Shown here in pieces: positions 1 through 5,871 of a DNA stretch of 14,253 bases. Position numbers and translations under genes: made by a program. The stretch is from the NCBI GenBank assembly GCA_900553865.1, contig USFC01000041.1:1-14253 (forward strand), written 5' to 3'. The notes beneath the pieces are model-generated. The model saw nothing but the letters and a program-made list of their open reading frames with translations, was not told the origin of the DNA and made no database searches. Positions within the stretch are counted from its first letter, which is position 1. Each line of letters opens with the position of its first letter. The stretch comes from an uncultured Clostridium sp. GTDB lineage: Bacteria; Bacillota; Clostridia; TANB77; CAG-508.

Positions 1-2
1 AA

Positions 3-2453
3 GACTTAGAATACGTAGATAGTCGTTCATATATAGAAATAAAACGTGGAGAAAATAAAGGGAAATATGCAGCAAAAGCAAGCCAAACAAGTAGGTATGA
101 ACAAATATCAAGTAGTACAAAAACTGAAATAGAAGGATACGACAACCTATATGTAACAGGACTAGACGACAAATATCTAACAGCAGGCCAAACAGCATAT
201 GTATATTTAACTTTCAAAGTAAAAAAAGATGCTGCAGACGGAGAAGACTGGGTACGCTTAGACGAAGTAGTAGAAACAGGAGCTCCAATAGGTGTAGGAA
301 AAGAAAATATAGTAGAAATAAATGGATATTCTACAAGATATGCACCAGGAACAACAGTACCAAATATAGGAGATGTAAGTTTAGAAGCGGCAGGAATAAT
401 AGATAGAGATTCAAACCCAGGAAACTTAAAACCTACAGATGTGCCAAAAGACGGAAACATAACCTACGAAAACTTTGAAGATGACACAGACAAGGCACCA
501 AACATGAGAATAATTTTATATAGGGAAGATGACAAAACAAGAGTAATTTCAGGAACAGTATGGGAAGACGAAAGAAATCAAACCTTAGAATTAACCTCAA
601 TAGGAGATGGACAAAAAACAGATGATGAAACACTAATAAATGGTGTAACAGTACAATTAGTAGAAATAATGAAAAATGGCAAAGAATATGTATGGAGAGA
701 ATTTGGTAGCAAAGGCCATACCTTAGAAGAATATCAACAATTAACAGAGGAACAAAAGAAAAAAGGTTTAGGGGCAGGCGCAGGAACAGGTTCTGGAACA
801 AAAGAAACAGAAACACCAATAATAAACTACAAAAATTTAATACCAGACTACAAATTTACAGCAGAACATGACGGACAATATGCCTTTAAATCATTTATGC
901 CAGGAAAATATGTAGTAAGATTTATTTACGGAGATACAGTAAAAACAGTATTACCAAGTTCATTAGGCGGATTAAATGCAAAATCATATAATGGACAAGA
1001 CTATAAATCTACAACTTATCAAGCAGGCGTAGAGCAAAAAGGCAAATACATATGGAGAGAAAAATCTACTTGGAATGTAGGTGAAGAAGTATTAGGAAAT
1101 GTACTTACAGAAGTTAGTGCATATGACAAAGAAACTTCAGACCATAACGAAAGAGTAAGCGTTCCAACAGTAGATGCAAACAATAACTTAGATGTAACAA
1201 AACAAAATGGATATTATTACAATATAGCAGAATCAGACAAGCTAAAAAATGTATCAGATGCAAAAGACATATGGTCACGTAGAAGCCAAGTAATAGACTA
1301 TTCAAGCAATAGTGTAACAAACTATATTGCAGAAGTATTAGCATCACATAAAGTAGACTACAATGTAATGAACGACAGAAATACATTAGTAAAAGACTTA
1401 ATAGAAAAAACAAACATGACAGCAGAAACAGGTTTAATGGTAATAGAATTAGAATACAACCAATCAGGAAGTGACGGAAACAAAAAAGACAATACCTATC
1501 AAATTACAAATGTAGACTTAGGACTAGAAGAAAGACCAAAAGCAGGACTTGCAATAAACAAAGAAGTAACAAATGTAAAACTTACATTAGCAGATAGTTC
1601 AGTATTATTTGATGCAAAAAATACAACGCAAAATGTATTGTGGAGAAAACACGAAACATATAAAACAGGTTATGATTCTAAAACACATAGATTAGACGAT
1701 AAAAAATTCACAAACCTAGCAAACATAAGAGAATTAAACAAAAATAAAATAGGTTTAATACAATTAAGCATGGACGAAGAACTAATGCATGGAGCTACAA
1801 TAAGAATTACCTATAAACTTACAGTAACAAACATTGGCGAAGTAGACTACAAAGACGATTGCTTCTATTACACAGGAAAAGTAAAAGATACAAGTACAAT
1901 AGTAAAAACAAAAGCCGACCAAGTAATAGACTATGTACCAAACAACTTACAATTTAATGCAGAAGAAAATAGTAATTGGTCTGTAATACAAAAAGACGAA
2001 TTAAATACTAAAAATATGTACACAACATTAGTAAACAACAACTTAAGAAAAGAAGTAGAAAAATACAATACAGTTATTCAAACAGGAGCATTAGGAAAAG
2101 AATTAGTTCCAGTAATAGCTAGTAAAGAAGAAAGTTCAGTAGAAGTGCCACTAGTATTAACACAATTAATTACAAGTGAAAACAAAGAAGACGACTTAAC
2201 TTACTCAAATGTAGTAGAAATAGTAAAAACTAGCAACACAGTGGGAAGAAGAAATGAATACTCAGTAGTAGGAAATCAAGACCCAAGCAAATTACCACAA
2301 GAACTAGATTCAGACAAAGCAGAAGTAATAAAAATATTACCTCCATTTGGAAATATACAAAACTATATAGCAATAGGTTTAATAATAAGTGGTACATTAG
2401 GTTTAGTAATATTAGCAATAATATTTATCAGAAAAAGAGTTATAAATAAATAA
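3..2453 (+). CDS. Giant surface protein A, 5'-truncated (SdrD_B-like and DUF11-like modules, C-terminal membrane anchor)
   Basis: The frame is open from base 3 with no stop, so the gene begins left of the window; the GTG at 441 is internal. A beta-rich region comes first (about 3-520). An SdrD_B/Cna-B-like domain follows at about 540-940, opening with ISGTVWEDE and closing with DGQYAFKSFMPGKYVVRF. It is interrupted by a long insert carrying a Gly/Ala-rich linker (about 765-815). A linker with NVDLGLEERPKAGLAINKEV lies near 1510-1575. A DUF11-like domain follows (about 1790-2230; ITYKLTVTNIGEVDY, VIDYVPNNLQFNAEENSNW). The C-terminus has LPPFG (2337-2351), one hydrophobic segment (2364-2429) and the basic tail RKRVINK. 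This is the layout of a Gram-positive surface adhesin. The binding target cannot be read from sequence. LPPFG may be a degenerate sorting signal; no canonical LPXTG is present. The C-terminal modules match those of the gene at 6613-11514. A terminator follows at 2471. Confidence 0.85.
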   Translation, partial: DLEYVDSRSYIEIKRGENKGKYAAKASQTSRYEQISSSTKTEIEGYDNLYVTGLDDKYLTAGQTAYVYLTFKVKKDAADGEDWVRLDEVVETGAPIGVGKENIVEINGYSTRYAPGTTVPNIGDVSLEAAGIIDRDSNPGNLKPTDVPKDGNITYENFEDDTDKAPNMRIILYREDDKTRVISGTVWEDERNQTLELTSIGDGQKTDDETLINGVTVQLVEIMKNGKEYVWREFGSKGHTLEEYQQLTEEQKKKGLGAGAGTGSGTKETETPIINYKNLIPDYKFTAEHDGQYAFKSFMPGKYVVRFIYGDTVKTVLPSSLGGLNAKSYNGQDYKSTTYQAGVEQKGKYIWREKSTWNVGEEVLGNVLTEVSAYDKETSDHNERVSVPTVDANNNLDVTKQNGYYYNIAESDKLKNVSDAKDIWSRRSQVIDYSSNSVTNYIAEVLASHKVDYNVMNDRNTLVKDLIEKTNMTAETGLMVIELEYNQSGSDGNKKDNTYQITNVDLGLEERPKAGLAINKEVTNVKLTLADSSVLFDAKNTTQNVLWRKHETYKTGYDSKTHRLDDKKFTNLANIRELNKNKIGLIQLSMDEELMHGATIRITYKLTVTNIGEVDYKDDCFYYTGKVKDTSTIVKTKADQVIDYVPNNLQFNAEENSNWSVIQKDELNTKNMYTTLVNNNLRKEVEKYNTVIQTGALGKELVPVIASKEESSVEVPLVLTQLITSENKEDDLTYSNVVEIVKTSNTVGRRNEYSVVGNQDPSKLPQELDSDKAEVIKILPPFGNIQNYIAIGLIISGTLGLVILAIIFIRKRVINK

Positions 2454-2470
2454 TATTACAAAAAAGTATA

Positions 2471-2506
2471 AAAAGGTGGTAATTTTAGGTAAAATTATCA
2501 CCTTTT
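2471..2506 (+). terminator. Rho-independent terminator of adhesin A
   Basis: A 16-bp stem (2471-2486 with 2491-2506, one G·U pair) closes a 4-nt AGGT loop. The 3' arm ends in CCTTTT, which supplies the U-run. It starts 17 nt after the adhesin A stop codon and ends just before the next -35 box, so it separates the two transcription units. Confidence 0.85.
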
Positions 2507-2509
2507 ATG

Positions 2510-2538
2510 TTGACAAACACAAATAAAAATGCTATTAT
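2510..2538 (+). promoter_or_regulatory. Sigma-A-type promoter of lipoprotein L1
   Basis: TTGACA at 2510-2515 is followed by a 17-bp spacer and TATTAT at 2533-2538. The same -35, a near-identical spacer and the same -10 recur upstream of L2, so the whole promoter block is a duplicated unit. A leader of about 65 nt follows, containing a weak GGAG/CTCC inverted repeat at 2550-2563. Confidence 0.8.
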
Positions 2539-2608
2539 GTAAAATATAGGGAGAACAAACTCCAAGAAGCAACTAATAACTCACGCTTAATATTTAAGGA
2601 GGGGTTTT

Positions 2609-3232
2609 ATGAAAAGGATGCGGACTAGCAATTTAATTTGCGCAATGGCAGGAATGAGCCTGTTACTGTTATGTGCCTGTCATGCAGGCGAAAATGTAGG
2701 CGACATCACAATGAGTGAAACGCCCGAAACAGTGACTGTGGTAGAAGCAACTGAAAGTCTTGAGAGCGAAAGCTTTTTGGACACAGCAGAAGAATCTACT
2801 GAAGAGGGGCTTGAAACAACCGAAACATTAACACAGGCTTCTGAAGAAGAAACCGAAACAGACCCGTACGCAGGAATTGACATGAATTCTACACTGCCTG
2901 GTGCAGAGTGGATTTTAGGCTTCAATAATATCATTGACCAGCCTAAGTTGGTTGTATTTAACGATACGACTAACAAAAAAGTCATTCTGGAAAACAACCA
3001 GGAAGTGGAATTTGCCGATGACGATACATTGGCTGTCTATATGCCGCAAAATGACGGGGAAGTCACCAGATACTTACTTTTCGAAGAGGTAAGTTACAGT
3101 GAATGTGTAACAATGTTTAGGAAAATGCCGGAGGTTATAAAGAGGGATGGCTATGTTTGTCCTATGTGTATAAACATTACATTTGAGGGCGAAGAAAGAA
3201 TCCTGAACGCAAACTTGAAGCTGATTGGCTAA
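2609..3232 (+). CDS. Putative lipoprotein L1 (paralogue 1 of 3), unknown function
   Basis: I do not recognise this family. The 207-residue product has a basic start (MKRMR), a hydrophobic stretch and a lipobox-like L21-C22-A23-C24, so it is predicted to be lipid-anchored outside the membrane. Residues 25-84 form a Ser/Thr/Glu-rich linker. A compact domain follows from about 86, with GIDMNSTLPG at 89-98, then VVFNDTTNKKVILE and QEVEFADDD. Its C-terminal part matches L3, including the ending LKLIG. L1 alone carries a CPMC pair at 184-187; L3 has S and T where L1 has the first C and the M, leaving one Cys. AAGGAGGGG at 2596-2604 fixes the ATG. The gene has its own promoter and terminator. Its G+C is visibly higher than in the adhesins (24 of 60 bases at 2881-2940) and it uses many G/C/T-ending codons, which suggests foreign origin. 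Confidence 0.85.
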   Translation: MKRMRTSNLICAMAGMSLLLLCACHAGENVGDITMSETPETVTVVEATESLESESFLDTAEESTEEGLETTETLTQASEEETETDPYAGIDMNSTLPGAEWILGFNNIIDQPKLVVFNDTTNKKVILENNQEVEFADDDTLAVYMPQNDGEVTRYLLFEEVSYSECVTMFRKMPEVIKRDGYVCPMCINITFEGEERILNANLKLIG

Positions 3233-3239
3233 AACCTAC

Positions 3240-3274
3240 AAAAGAGGAGGTCTAAAATGTAGACCTCCTCTTTT
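3240..3274 (+). terminator. Rho-independent terminator of L1
   Basis: A perfect 15-bp stem (3240-3254 with 3260-3274) closes a 5-nt AAATG loop; the 3' arm ends in CCTCCTCTTTT. It begins 8 nt after the L1 stop codon and abuts the first copy of the interspersed repeat. Confidence 0.9.
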
Positions 3275-3373
3275 GACGCAATGTGGACGTTTCCGTTTGG
3301 TCAATCTGACCATTTTGGTAACTTTTTAACAGCAGTTAGTTATTTGCGAATATGGCAAAAAGTAATTTGAAGG
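3275..3373 (+). repeat. Interspersed palindromic repeat, copy A (diverged)
   Basis: This ~99-bp stretch shares GACGCAATG, GGACGTTTCC, then GGTAACTTTTTAACAGCAG and GGCAAAAAGTAATTTGAA with copies B (4931-5027) and C (5696-5759). It is the most degenerate copy. A local hairpin TGGTCA-ATC-TGACCA (3298-3312) followed by TTTT replaces the GGGAC/GTCCC arms of the other two. No ORF lies inside it. Confidence 0.75.
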
Positions 3374-3403
3374 AAATAAGGATAATACTTTCTTGATTTT
3401 ATG

Positions 3404-3432
3404 TTGACAAACACAAATAAAGATGCTATTAT
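3404..3432 (+). promoter_or_regulatory. Sigma-A-type promoter of lipoprotein L2
   Basis: TTGACA at 3404-3409 is followed by a 17-bp spacer and TATTAT at 3427-3432. The block from TTTTATG upstream of the -35 through the start of the leader is almost identical to that of L1 (2504-2551 against 3398-3445). A small GGAGG/CTTCC hairpin (3444-3457, with a G·U pair) sits in the same leader position as its L1 counterpart. Confidence 0.8.
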
Positions 3433-3502
3433 GTAAAACATAGGGAGGAATACTTCCAAAAGTAACTAATAATTCATACTTATTTAATAAGGAGGATGTA
3501 TT

Positions 3503-4117
3503 ATGAAGATGTGCAAACGGAACAATTTAATAACGGCAGTAGCAGTAATGTGCATTATTGCAAATTCTGCGGCTTGTGGAGAATTAAAAGCGGTTACTCC
3601 ACAGGAGGTAGCAAATACAGTTGCTCAGGAAGAACAGCAAACTGAAGTTATTACAACTTTTGCTAGCGAAGAAACAACTACAGAGGCAGCTGTAGAAACT
3701 GTAGTAGAAGAAACAACTACAGAAGCGGCAGTAAATCAGGTGGTGTACGAAGGAATTGATATGAATTCTACGCTGCCGGGAAAAGAGTGGATGAAAACCT
3801 TTGACGGCATTATTACAGAGCCTAAGTTTGTGGTATTTAACGATACTACTAATAAAAAGGTAATTATAGAAGATGGACAGGAAGTTGAATTCAAAGACGG
3901 AGATGTAATTACCACATACTATCCGGCTGGAGCAGATATCTACACTGGTATGTTTGAGGGAGGTAATTCCTTTACAAAGGTGGATAGTGATGAAATGAGT
4001 ACGTACTATTCAGAACCACTTAATATGACAAAGGAAAAAGGAAGCCTTGAAGTCAGCCAGACCAACAGCGTCCATGGCGAAGATATCGAAATTCATGCCA
4101 CATTAATTTTCAAGTGA
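3503..4117 (+). CDS. Putative lipoprotein L2 (paralogue 2 of 3), unknown function
   Basis: The 204-residue product has a hydrophobic N-terminus and Cys25 in NSAAC. This is a weak lipobox because position -3 is Ser, so lipidation is likely but less certain than for L1 and L3. The Thr/Glu-rich linker (about 26-82) contains a near-perfect internal duplication of EETTTEAAV. The conserved domain follows: GIDMNSTLPGKEW (84-96), FDGIITEPKFVVFNDTTNKK and QEVEFKDGD. After that L2 diverges from L1 and L3: it lacks the DDDTLAVY...LKLIG C-terminus and ends GEDIEIHATLIFK. It is therefore a distant member whose shared core is only the first ~55 residues of the domain. AAGGAGG at 3489-3495 supports the ATG. 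It has its own promoter and terminator. Function unknown. Confidence 0.85.
   Translation: MKMCKRNNLITAVAVMCIIANSAACGELKAVTPQEVANTVAQEEQQTEVITTFASEETTTEAAVETVVEETTTEAAVNQVVYEGIDMNSTLPGKEWMKTFDGIITEPKFVVFNDTTNKKVIIEDGQEVEFKDGDVITTYYPAGADIYTGMFEGGNSFTKVDSDEMSTYYSEPLNMTKEKGSLEVSQTNSVHGEDIEIHATLIFK
3668..3733 (+). repeat. In-frame 39-bp-period duplication in the L2 linker
   Basis: A 27-bp unit at 3668-3694 recurs at 3707-3733 with three synonymous differences. It encodes EETTTEAAV twice, separated by ETVV. This is a recent tandem duplication that lengthens the Thr/Glu-rich stalk of L2 without changing frame. Confidence 0.8.
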
Positions 4118-4127
4118 TGTTTGCAAC

Positions 4128-4161
4128 AAAAACTACAGGATTTGTATTTCCTGTAGTTTTT
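4128..4161 (+). terminator. Rho-independent terminator of L2
   Basis: A 13-bp stem, AAAAACTACAGGA (4128-4140) with TCCTGTAGTTTTT (4149-4161), closes an 8-nt loop and ends in a T-run. It starts 11 nt after the L2 TGA. Confidence 0.9.
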
Positions 4162-4183
4162 TGCCGAAAATAGGCAGTAAATA

Positions 4184-4212
4184 TTGACAAAAGAAATAGC
4201 AGATGGTAATAT
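4184..4212 (+). promoter_or_regulatory. Sigma-A-type promoter of lipoprotein L3
   Basis: TTGACA at 4184-4189 is followed by a 17-bp spacer and TAATAT at 4207-4212. The spacer sequence differs from those of L1 and L2 although the geometry is the same. It lies between the L2 terminator and the L3 start. Confidence 0.8.
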
Positions 4213-4220
4213 GCCTAAAT

Positions 4221-4237
4221 ATAGGTAATATACCTAT
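4221..4237. promoter_or_regulatory. Inverted repeat in the L3 leader (operator or 5' hairpin)
   Basis: ATAGGT-AATAT-ACCTAT is a perfect 6-bp inverted repeat starting 8 nt after the -10 box, at or just past the expected transcription start. L1 and L2 carry unrelated arm sequences (GGAG/CTCC and GGAGG/CTTCC) in the equivalent place. The pairing is kept while the bases differ, which suggests a 5'-terminal RNA hairpin more than a shared operator. This is an inference. Confidence 0.5.
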
Positions 4238-4276
4238 GTAACCAACAACACTTAATAATTTAAGGGAGGTTTTTGT

Positions 4277-4876
4277 ATGAAAAGAAAGCGGATTAGTGCA
4301 GTAGTGTGTGCTTTAGCAGGAGCAAGTACCTTATTATTTTGCTCGTGCGCATCTAGCGAAAATGCTATTGATGAAACAGAAGTAGCAATCGTAGAGGAAA
4401 GCACCGAAGCTACGGAAACAGTGATTTCAGAAACAGAAAGCCTTGTAAGTAGCAACGAAGAAACGGAAGAGGCAGAACCTGAAACTACAGAAGAAACACA
4501 AACAGACCCATATGCTGGAATAGATATGGAATCTACACTCTCTGGGGTCGACTGGATAAAAACCTTCGACGGAATAATTACAGAACCGAAGTTAGTAGTA
4601 TTTAACGATACAACTAACAAAAAAATCATTCTGGAAGAATTCCAAGAAGTAGAATTTGCAGACGACGATACCTTAGCGGTATATATACCAGAAAATGATG
4701 GAGAAGTCACAAACTACTTGCTTTTCGACGATGTAAGCACAGTAGACGGAATTACACTTTTAAGAAAAGTACCAAGCGTCATAAGAAGAGGCGGATACGT
4801 TTCTCCTACCTGCATAGACATAACCTTCAAAGGCGAAAAAATGACACTTGATGCACATCTAAAACTAATCGGCTAA
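4277..4876 (+). CDS. Putative lipoprotein L3 (paralogue 3 of 3), unknown function
   Basis: The 199-residue product is the close relative of L1: same MKR start, lipobox-like F21-C22-S23-C24, a Glu/Thr-rich linker (about 25-77), then DPYAGIDMESTLSG, VVFNDTTNKKIILE, QEVEFADDDTLAVYIPEND and the ending LKLIG. Residues FDGIITEPK are shared with L2 but not L1, so L3 combines features of both. Unlike L1 it uses the A-ending codons typical of the surrounding adhesin genes while keeping most of the protein sequence, so the two copies have drifted to different base compositions. AAGGGAGG at 4262-4269 supports the ATG. It has its own promoter; a strong hairpin at 4882 follows the stop. Likely an extracytoplasmic lipid-anchored protein; function unknown. 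Confidence 0.85.
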   Translation: MKRKRISAVVCALAGASTLLFCSCASSENAIDETEVAIVEESTEATETVISETESLVSSNEETEEAEPETTEETQTDPYAGIDMESTLSGVDWIKTFDGIITEPKLVVFNDTTNKKIILEEFQEVEFADDDTLAVYIPENDGEVTNYLLFDDVSTVDGITLLRKVPSVIRRGGYVSPTCIDITFKGEKMTLDAHLKLIG

Positions 4877-4881
4877 AAAAA

Positions 4882-4920
4882 CAGATGACGCAAAAGGGAC
4901 GTTTCCTTTTGCGTCATCTG
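4882..4920. repeat. Perfect 16-bp-stem palindrome (REP-like; possible L3 terminator)
   Basis: CAGATGACGCAAAAGG (4882-4897) pairs perfectly with 4905-4920 around the loop GACGTTT. It begins 6 nt after the L3 stop and is followed by TCCCTTTT, so it could terminate L3 transcription. Its GGGACGTTTCCTTTT core and trailing CTGTCCCTTTTG are the same words found in repeat copies B and C, so it is probably a variant of that repeat placed next to copy B. Confidence 0.75.
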
Positions 4921-4930
4921 TCCCTTTTGC

Positions 4931-5027
4931 TCCATTGGGGACGTTTCCTTTTGGTTAATCTGTCCCTTTTGGTAACTTTTTAACAGCAGTTAGTTATTTG
5001 TGAATAGGGCAAAAAGTAATTTGAAAG
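4931..5027 (+). repeat. Interspersed palindromic repeat, copy B
   Basis: This copy carries ATTGGGGACGTTTCCTTTT, GGTTAATCTGTCCCTTTTGG, AACTTTTTAACAGCAGTTAG and GGCAAAAAGTAATTTGAA. GGGAC and GTCCC form short complementary arms about 19 nt apart, and CCTTTTGG occurs twice as a direct repeat. It is nearly identical to copy C over its first ~60 bp and shares the extra 3' part with copy A. It lies immediately upstream of the CYTH gene promoter region. Confidence 0.8.
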
Positions 5028-5052
5028 AATCTTTCGAGAAACTTAGAAAAGA

Positions 5053-5081
5053 TTGCCTATTTGAGAAAAAAGTGGTATCAT
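5053..5081 (+). promoter_or_regulatory. Probable promoter of the CYTH gene
   Basis: TTGCCT (5053-5058), a 17-bp spacer and TATCAT (5076-5081) fit a sigma-A promoter with a modest -35. An alternative pairing uses TTGAGA at 5061 with a -10 near 5084-5090. Either would start transcription just before the ribosome site at 5101. Confidence 0.4.
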
Positions 5082-5100
5082 AAATATAGCAATTTTATAT

Positions 5101-5108
5101 AGGTGGTG
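5101..5108 (+). promoter_or_regulatory. Ribosome-binding site that sets the CYTH start at TTG 5118
   Basis: AGGTGGTG at 5101-5108 is the only Shine-Dalgarno-like sequence here. The GTG codons at 5103 and 5106 lie inside it and cannot be the starts it serves. The in-frame TTG at 5118 is 9 nt downstream of it, a normal spacing. Confidence 0.65.
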
Positions 5109-5117
5109 TTAAGAAAG

Positions 5118-5684
5118 TTGGAAAAAGAAAAAGAAGTAAGATATTTAATTAGCAAAGAACAAATTGAAAAAATTATAAAAAATACAACTCCATATAAAGA
5201 AAGAATGGAAATGTTGGACATAACATGTGGGTATGATGGATTTAATTCATATTCAAAATATGGTTTTATTTGTAGAATAAGACAAAAAGGAGAAAATAAG
5301 ACTCTTGAAGTAAAAAAATATACAAATAAAAATGAATGTATGGAACAATCTATAAAATTAGAAAAAATTACAGATGGAGTTAACTATTTAAAATTAATTG
5401 GAATGGAACCATACTTATATTTAAAAAGAACAAGAGAAATTAGAAAATATAAAAATTTAAAAATATTTATTGATGAATTTGATATACTTGGAAATTTTGT
5501 AGAAATAGAATATCAAAATTCAGAAAATGAAGTACAAGAAGTAGAAGAATTTATTAAATTAATAGAAATACAAGGACCTGAACAAGATATGTATGGTGGA
5601 ATTGTAAAAGGTAAACTTGAAAGTGATGAAAACTTTAAAGAAATATTTGCTAAAGGTTTATCAAAAATGTTAGAAAAATATTAA
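5118..5684 (+). CDS. CYTH-domain protein (class IV adenylate cyclase-like / triphosphate tunnel metalloenzyme)
   Basis: The 188-residue product fits the CYTH fold. Near the N-terminus E4-K5-E6-V7-R8 matches the family ExExK signature, with Arg in place of Lys. F50-ICRIRQKG gives the paired arginines R53/R55, and LEVKK the basic strand (K66/K67). KRTRE (103-107), IDEFDILGNFVEIEY (118-132) with D119, E129 and E131 supply the later basic and acidic tunnel residues, as in CyaB-type members. Family members act on triphosphate substrates (cyclic AMP synthesis, thiamine triphosphate or tripolyphosphate hydrolysis) using divalent metal; which applies here is not decidable from sequence. It lacks a signal peptide, so it is cytoplasmic. 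It stands alone between two copies of the interspersed repeat (B upstream, C 11 bp past its stop) with no partner gene. TTG is chosen as start because of the ribosome site at 5101; GTG at 5103 would add five residues. Confidence 0.8.
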   Translation: MEKEKEVRYLISKEQIEKIIKNTTPYKERMEMLDITCGYDGFNSYSKYGFICRIRQKGENKTLEVKKYTNKNECMEQSIKLEKITDGVNYLKLIGMEPYLYLKRTREIRKYKNLKIFIDEFDILGNFVEIEYQNSENEVQEVEEFIKLIEIQGPEQDMYGGIVKGKLESDENFKEIFAKGLSKMLEKY

Positions 5685-5695
5685 TTAAAAGATTA

Positions 5696-5759
5696 GGACG
5701 CAATGGGGACGTTTCCTTTTGGTTAATCTGTCCCTTTTGGTAACTTTTTAACAGCAGTT
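5696..5759 (+). repeat. Interspersed palindromic repeat, copy C (shortened at its 3' end)
   Basis: It runs from GGACGCAATGGGGACG through CCTTTTGGTTAATCTGTCCC to AACTTTTTAACAGCAGTT, where the match to copies A and B stops. Its GGGAC (5706-5710) and GTCCC (5730-5734) arms are followed by TTTT, so it could double as a weak terminator for the CYTH gene, which otherwise has none. Confidence 0.75.
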
Positions 5760-5803
5760 GTAATCTTATCTGGAATGAAAGGATAAATATTTACTAAAAA
5801 GTA

Positions 5804-5832
5804 TTGTTAAAAGCAAACGAATTTAGTATAAT
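5804..5832 (+). promoter_or_regulatory. Promoter of the Rpn-type remnant
   Basis: TTGTTA (5804-5809), a 17-bp spacer and a consensus TATAAT (5827-5832) lie 40 nt before the ATG at 5872, with AAGGAGG at 5857-5863. A broken gene with an intact promoter and ribosome site is notable. Confidence 0.7.
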
Positions 5833-5871
5833 TAAGAAAGGATAGAACCTTATTATAAGGAGGCTTTAAAA

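Noticed and set aside
441..443. GTG at 441 as the start of adhesin A
   Set aside because: The frame is open back to base 3 with coherent surface-protein sequence, and no ribosome site precedes 441.
4252..4710. Minus-strand 152-residue frame opposite L3 (and its counterpart at 2680-2997 opposite L1)
   Set aside because: Both are mirror images of the conserved lipoprotein coding sequence; Ser/Val richness comes from antisense Glu/Thr codons.
5103..5105. GTG 5103 as the CYTH start
   Set aside because: It lies inside the AGGTGGTG ribosome site itself; TTG 5118 has proper spacing.
3275..5759. The repeat copies as a CRISPR array
   Set aside because: There are only three copies, spaced by whole genes and of differing length, with no regular spacers and no cas genes.
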